Shown one piece after another: positions 63,501 to 64,000 of a stretch of DNA of 64,000 nt (positions are counted from its first letter, which is position 1; the number at the start of each line of letters is the position of its first letter). Both the position numbers and the translations under genes were made by a program. Origin of the DNA: Labedaea rhizosphaerae (GTDB taxonomy: Bacteria > Actinomycetota > Actinomycetes > Mycobacteriales > Pseudonocardiaceae); the NCBI RefSeq assembly GCF_004362825.1, contig NZ_SNXZ01000003.1, positions 782,784 through 846,783 of the forward strand, read 5' to 3'. The notes below the pieces were generated by a model. The model did no database searches. It saw only the letters and a list, made by a program, of their open reading frames with translations, and was not told the origin of the DNA.

Positions 63501-63909
63501 GGTGGCGACGGTCTCGGAGAAGAAGGGTTACATCTCCAAGGGCATCTGGTTCGGCTCGGTGCAGGAGATCGGCCCGTTCGGTCCCGACGGCGCGCCGTCC
63601 GGGCACGTCAGCTACACGCAGTCGATGACCACGGCCGGCTTCGACCCGTCGGTGACCTCGAGCACCGGCGACCCGTTCGACCTGGCCATCGACCCGAACG
63701 GCACCGGCGGCACGCCGACGACCATCAACCCCGGCCAGACGGCGACGATCATGGTGACGATCAAGCCGTCCGGTGCTCGCGGGACGGTCGTGCGCGGGCA
63801 CCTGAACCTGGTGACGGTGCCGGTGCTGCCGACCGGCAACACCGGACTGCCGTTCTACGGCACGGGTGAGGTGATCTCGGCCTTGCCATACGCGTACAAG
63901 GTCGGCTGA
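60517..63909 (+). CDS. Secreted subtilase-superfamily protease with sedolisin-like active-site residues
   Basis: An 1130-aa exported protein: signal peptide (about 1-35), propeptide (about 44-125), protease domain (about 180-500) and three or more C-terminal beta domains. The Ser region is FGGTSESAPLTAGVAALV (Ser453). The usual GHGTHVAG His motif is replaced by GAEAFGDASSIAAQG, giving Glu237-x3-Asp241, and the oxyanion-hole segment is TSSGDAG (Asp351) instead of the subtilisin Asn. Those are the residues of sedolisins (S53). Asp200 in FLADNMD sits where subtilisin has Asp32. ATG 60517 has GGGAG 7 nt upstream. Confidence 0.85.
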   Translation: MRRSTLRVRTATGAAGGLVLACVVQLTTGQVANSAPAPAGAPQSVIVVLADQLADAPAAKADSGHRHSRATATQDAVLARLGGPAPAKVKHFTLGNAFSATVTPAQAEALRHDPAVASVVPDAPVDLPDNPTPATAGGKAAPSTPKSLTADPGAICPSDPAKPLLEPEALTSIRAASTDGSASAADLADGSGVKVAFLADNMDPNYADFIRPDGSHVFSDYQDFSGDGPNTADSGAEAFGDASSIAAQGVVVHDLSQFVNQAHPLPPGCNIVVKGVAPGASLVGLNVFGGTATNSAVLQAIDYAVTVDHVDVINESLGLNQYPDYSMRNLFQVFNDNAVAAGVTVTTSSGDAGITSTIGSPATDPLVISAGATTDNRLYAQTSYAAFPFSNGKWISDNISALSSSGITQNGRTIDLVAPGEGNWADCSPAYAECRNFQTPPQPTDLESFGGTSESAPLTAGVAALVIHAYRGTHHGQSPSPALVKQLITSTTRDLGLPADEQGTGLLDARAAVEAALTSPGSTGAPVNVSSNITISKDQVTLTGAPGSTQSTGVKVTNVGTKKLTVATGTRTFVQRSTHTQNIAFGPTATPFPYYNGTTWRSQLVQFDVPANAQRLLARMAWTGGASKVVRLTLLAPDGTFVANSRPQGGAASANYANVDVRSPRAGTWTAVLYSSTDTHGYTGNITLATDTQRTQTVGTVSPATFTLNPGQSKNVTVKLPTPASGGDATYSTTFASSDGHKTSMSAVMRSLIPTDGNGRFGGTITGGNARAVSPAQTFSYEFDVPKGKKDLSVAVQLADAGTVVDGVLVDPNGELADVNSNVFLGDGGDLLQGDTIQMTDAAPLPGRWQLVIVVQNPVAGDALEQPFTGRVTFDKASVKANGLPTSASTKLPAGSTLKVPVKVRNTGVEPIAVGVDPRTNDQQVLQPNVIQGQTELPLPTPGADEPIYLAPPDTSSLTVATSSTLPAQVELQSSAAGIDVLGDLKAAQNGSTVSVATVSEKKGYISKGIWFGSVQEIGPFGPDGAPSGHVSYTQSMTTAGFDPSVTSSTGDPFDLAIDPNGTGGTPTTINPGQTATIMVTIKPSGARGTVVRGHLNLVTVPVLPTGNTGLPFYGTGEVISALPYAYKVG

Positions 63910-63926
63910 TCACCGAGTGAGGGAGA

Positions 63927-63961
63927 GGGCCGTCGGCGTGCATCGCGCGCGCCGACGGCCC
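63927..63961 (+). terminator. Terminator after the protease gene
   Basis: GGGCCGTCGGCG (63927-63938) pairs perfectly with CGCCGACGGCCC (63950-63961), followed by TTCCCTTTGCG. It starts 18 nt after the protease stop. Confidence 0.85.
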
Positions 63962-63979
63962 TTCCCTTTGCGTCGTTTC

Positions 63980-64000
63980 CTAGAACTGGATGCCCGCCCA
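63980..64000 (-). CDS. Possible 3' end of a minus-strand gene (cut by the window)
   Basis: Read from the minus strand the last bases translate as WAGIQF followed by TAG. Such hydrophobic/aromatic ends are common in secreted actinobacterial proteins, and the preceding terminator could serve both strands. Only six codons are visible, so identity is unknown. Confidence 0.35.
   Translation of the reverse strand, partial: WAGIQF

Noticed and set aside
60436-63801. 1121-aa open frame antisense to the protease gene
   Set aside because: Composition is dominated by R, A, G, V and H with no domain. It is the usual GC-rich antisense shadow of the well-supported plus-strand protease.

Overview
The window is one contiguous stretch of a high-GC chromosome. 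Dense coding, very frequent GTG starts, many ATGA/GTGA start-stop overlaps, a DprE2-like reductase, a GT-C and a GT87 glycosyltransferase, a Xi-class glutathione-transferase-like enzyme and a CsxA-like exo-glucosaminidase all point to a Pseudonocardiaceae-type actinomycete (Amycolatopsis/Lentzea-like). The family assignment is inference. No phage, plasmid replicon or CRISPR array was seen.

1-15 kb: a secreted sialidase-like/ricin-lectin protein with decayed copies of its own 3' end downstream; a DUF222-HNH (13E12-type) gene with structured inverted repeats on both sides; then an amino-sugar locus (APC permease, GH2 exo-beta-D-glucosaminidase and ROK kinase, divergent from a ROK repressor across a palindromic operator). 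A roughly 165-bp MITE-like palindrome follows. Next come a DUF1772 protein, a glutathionyl-hydroquinone-reductase-like protein, a lipoprotein and 6-phosphogluconate dehydrogenase.

14-30 kb: a LacI regulator divergent from an MFS exporter; a DUF4239/Pro-Thr-rich membrane pair; an SRPBCC/DprE2-like pair divergent from a GT-C transferase; a BNR-repeat protein, a trypsin-like protease; then a six-gene minus-strand operon (acyl-CoA synthetase, membrane protein, acyl-CoA dehydrogenase, APH-type kinase, histidine phosphatase, SMP-30-like lactonase). This set would fit gamma-lactone/4-hydroxy-acid catabolism.

30-50 kb: a 22-bp repeat array in a divergent promoter region next to a family-A DNA polymerase; APH protein; TPR protein; AzoR/MarR pair; GT87; Bcr/CflA MFS; ferredoxin-reductase-like flavoprotein; a CitA/CitB-type two-component system divergent from an NMT1/SsuABC-type transporter; a second 22-bp array filling a convergent gap; GCS2-family ligase; HerA-like ATPase; oligoribonuclease; tRNA-His, an S4 protein and tRNA-Lys.

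50-64 kb: SRPBCC/AraC pair; the Ro60 (rsr) locus, with a Y RNA whose tRNA-like module is circularly permuted, twin promoters sharing one operator, and a 74-aa HTH protein translationally coupled to rsr; then a large secreted-enzyme cluster (GH3, GH15 glucodextranase-like, sedolisin-like protease). The Ro60/Y RNA locus, the 22-bp arrays and the cloverleaf-like element at 3495-3585 are the most interesting parts.
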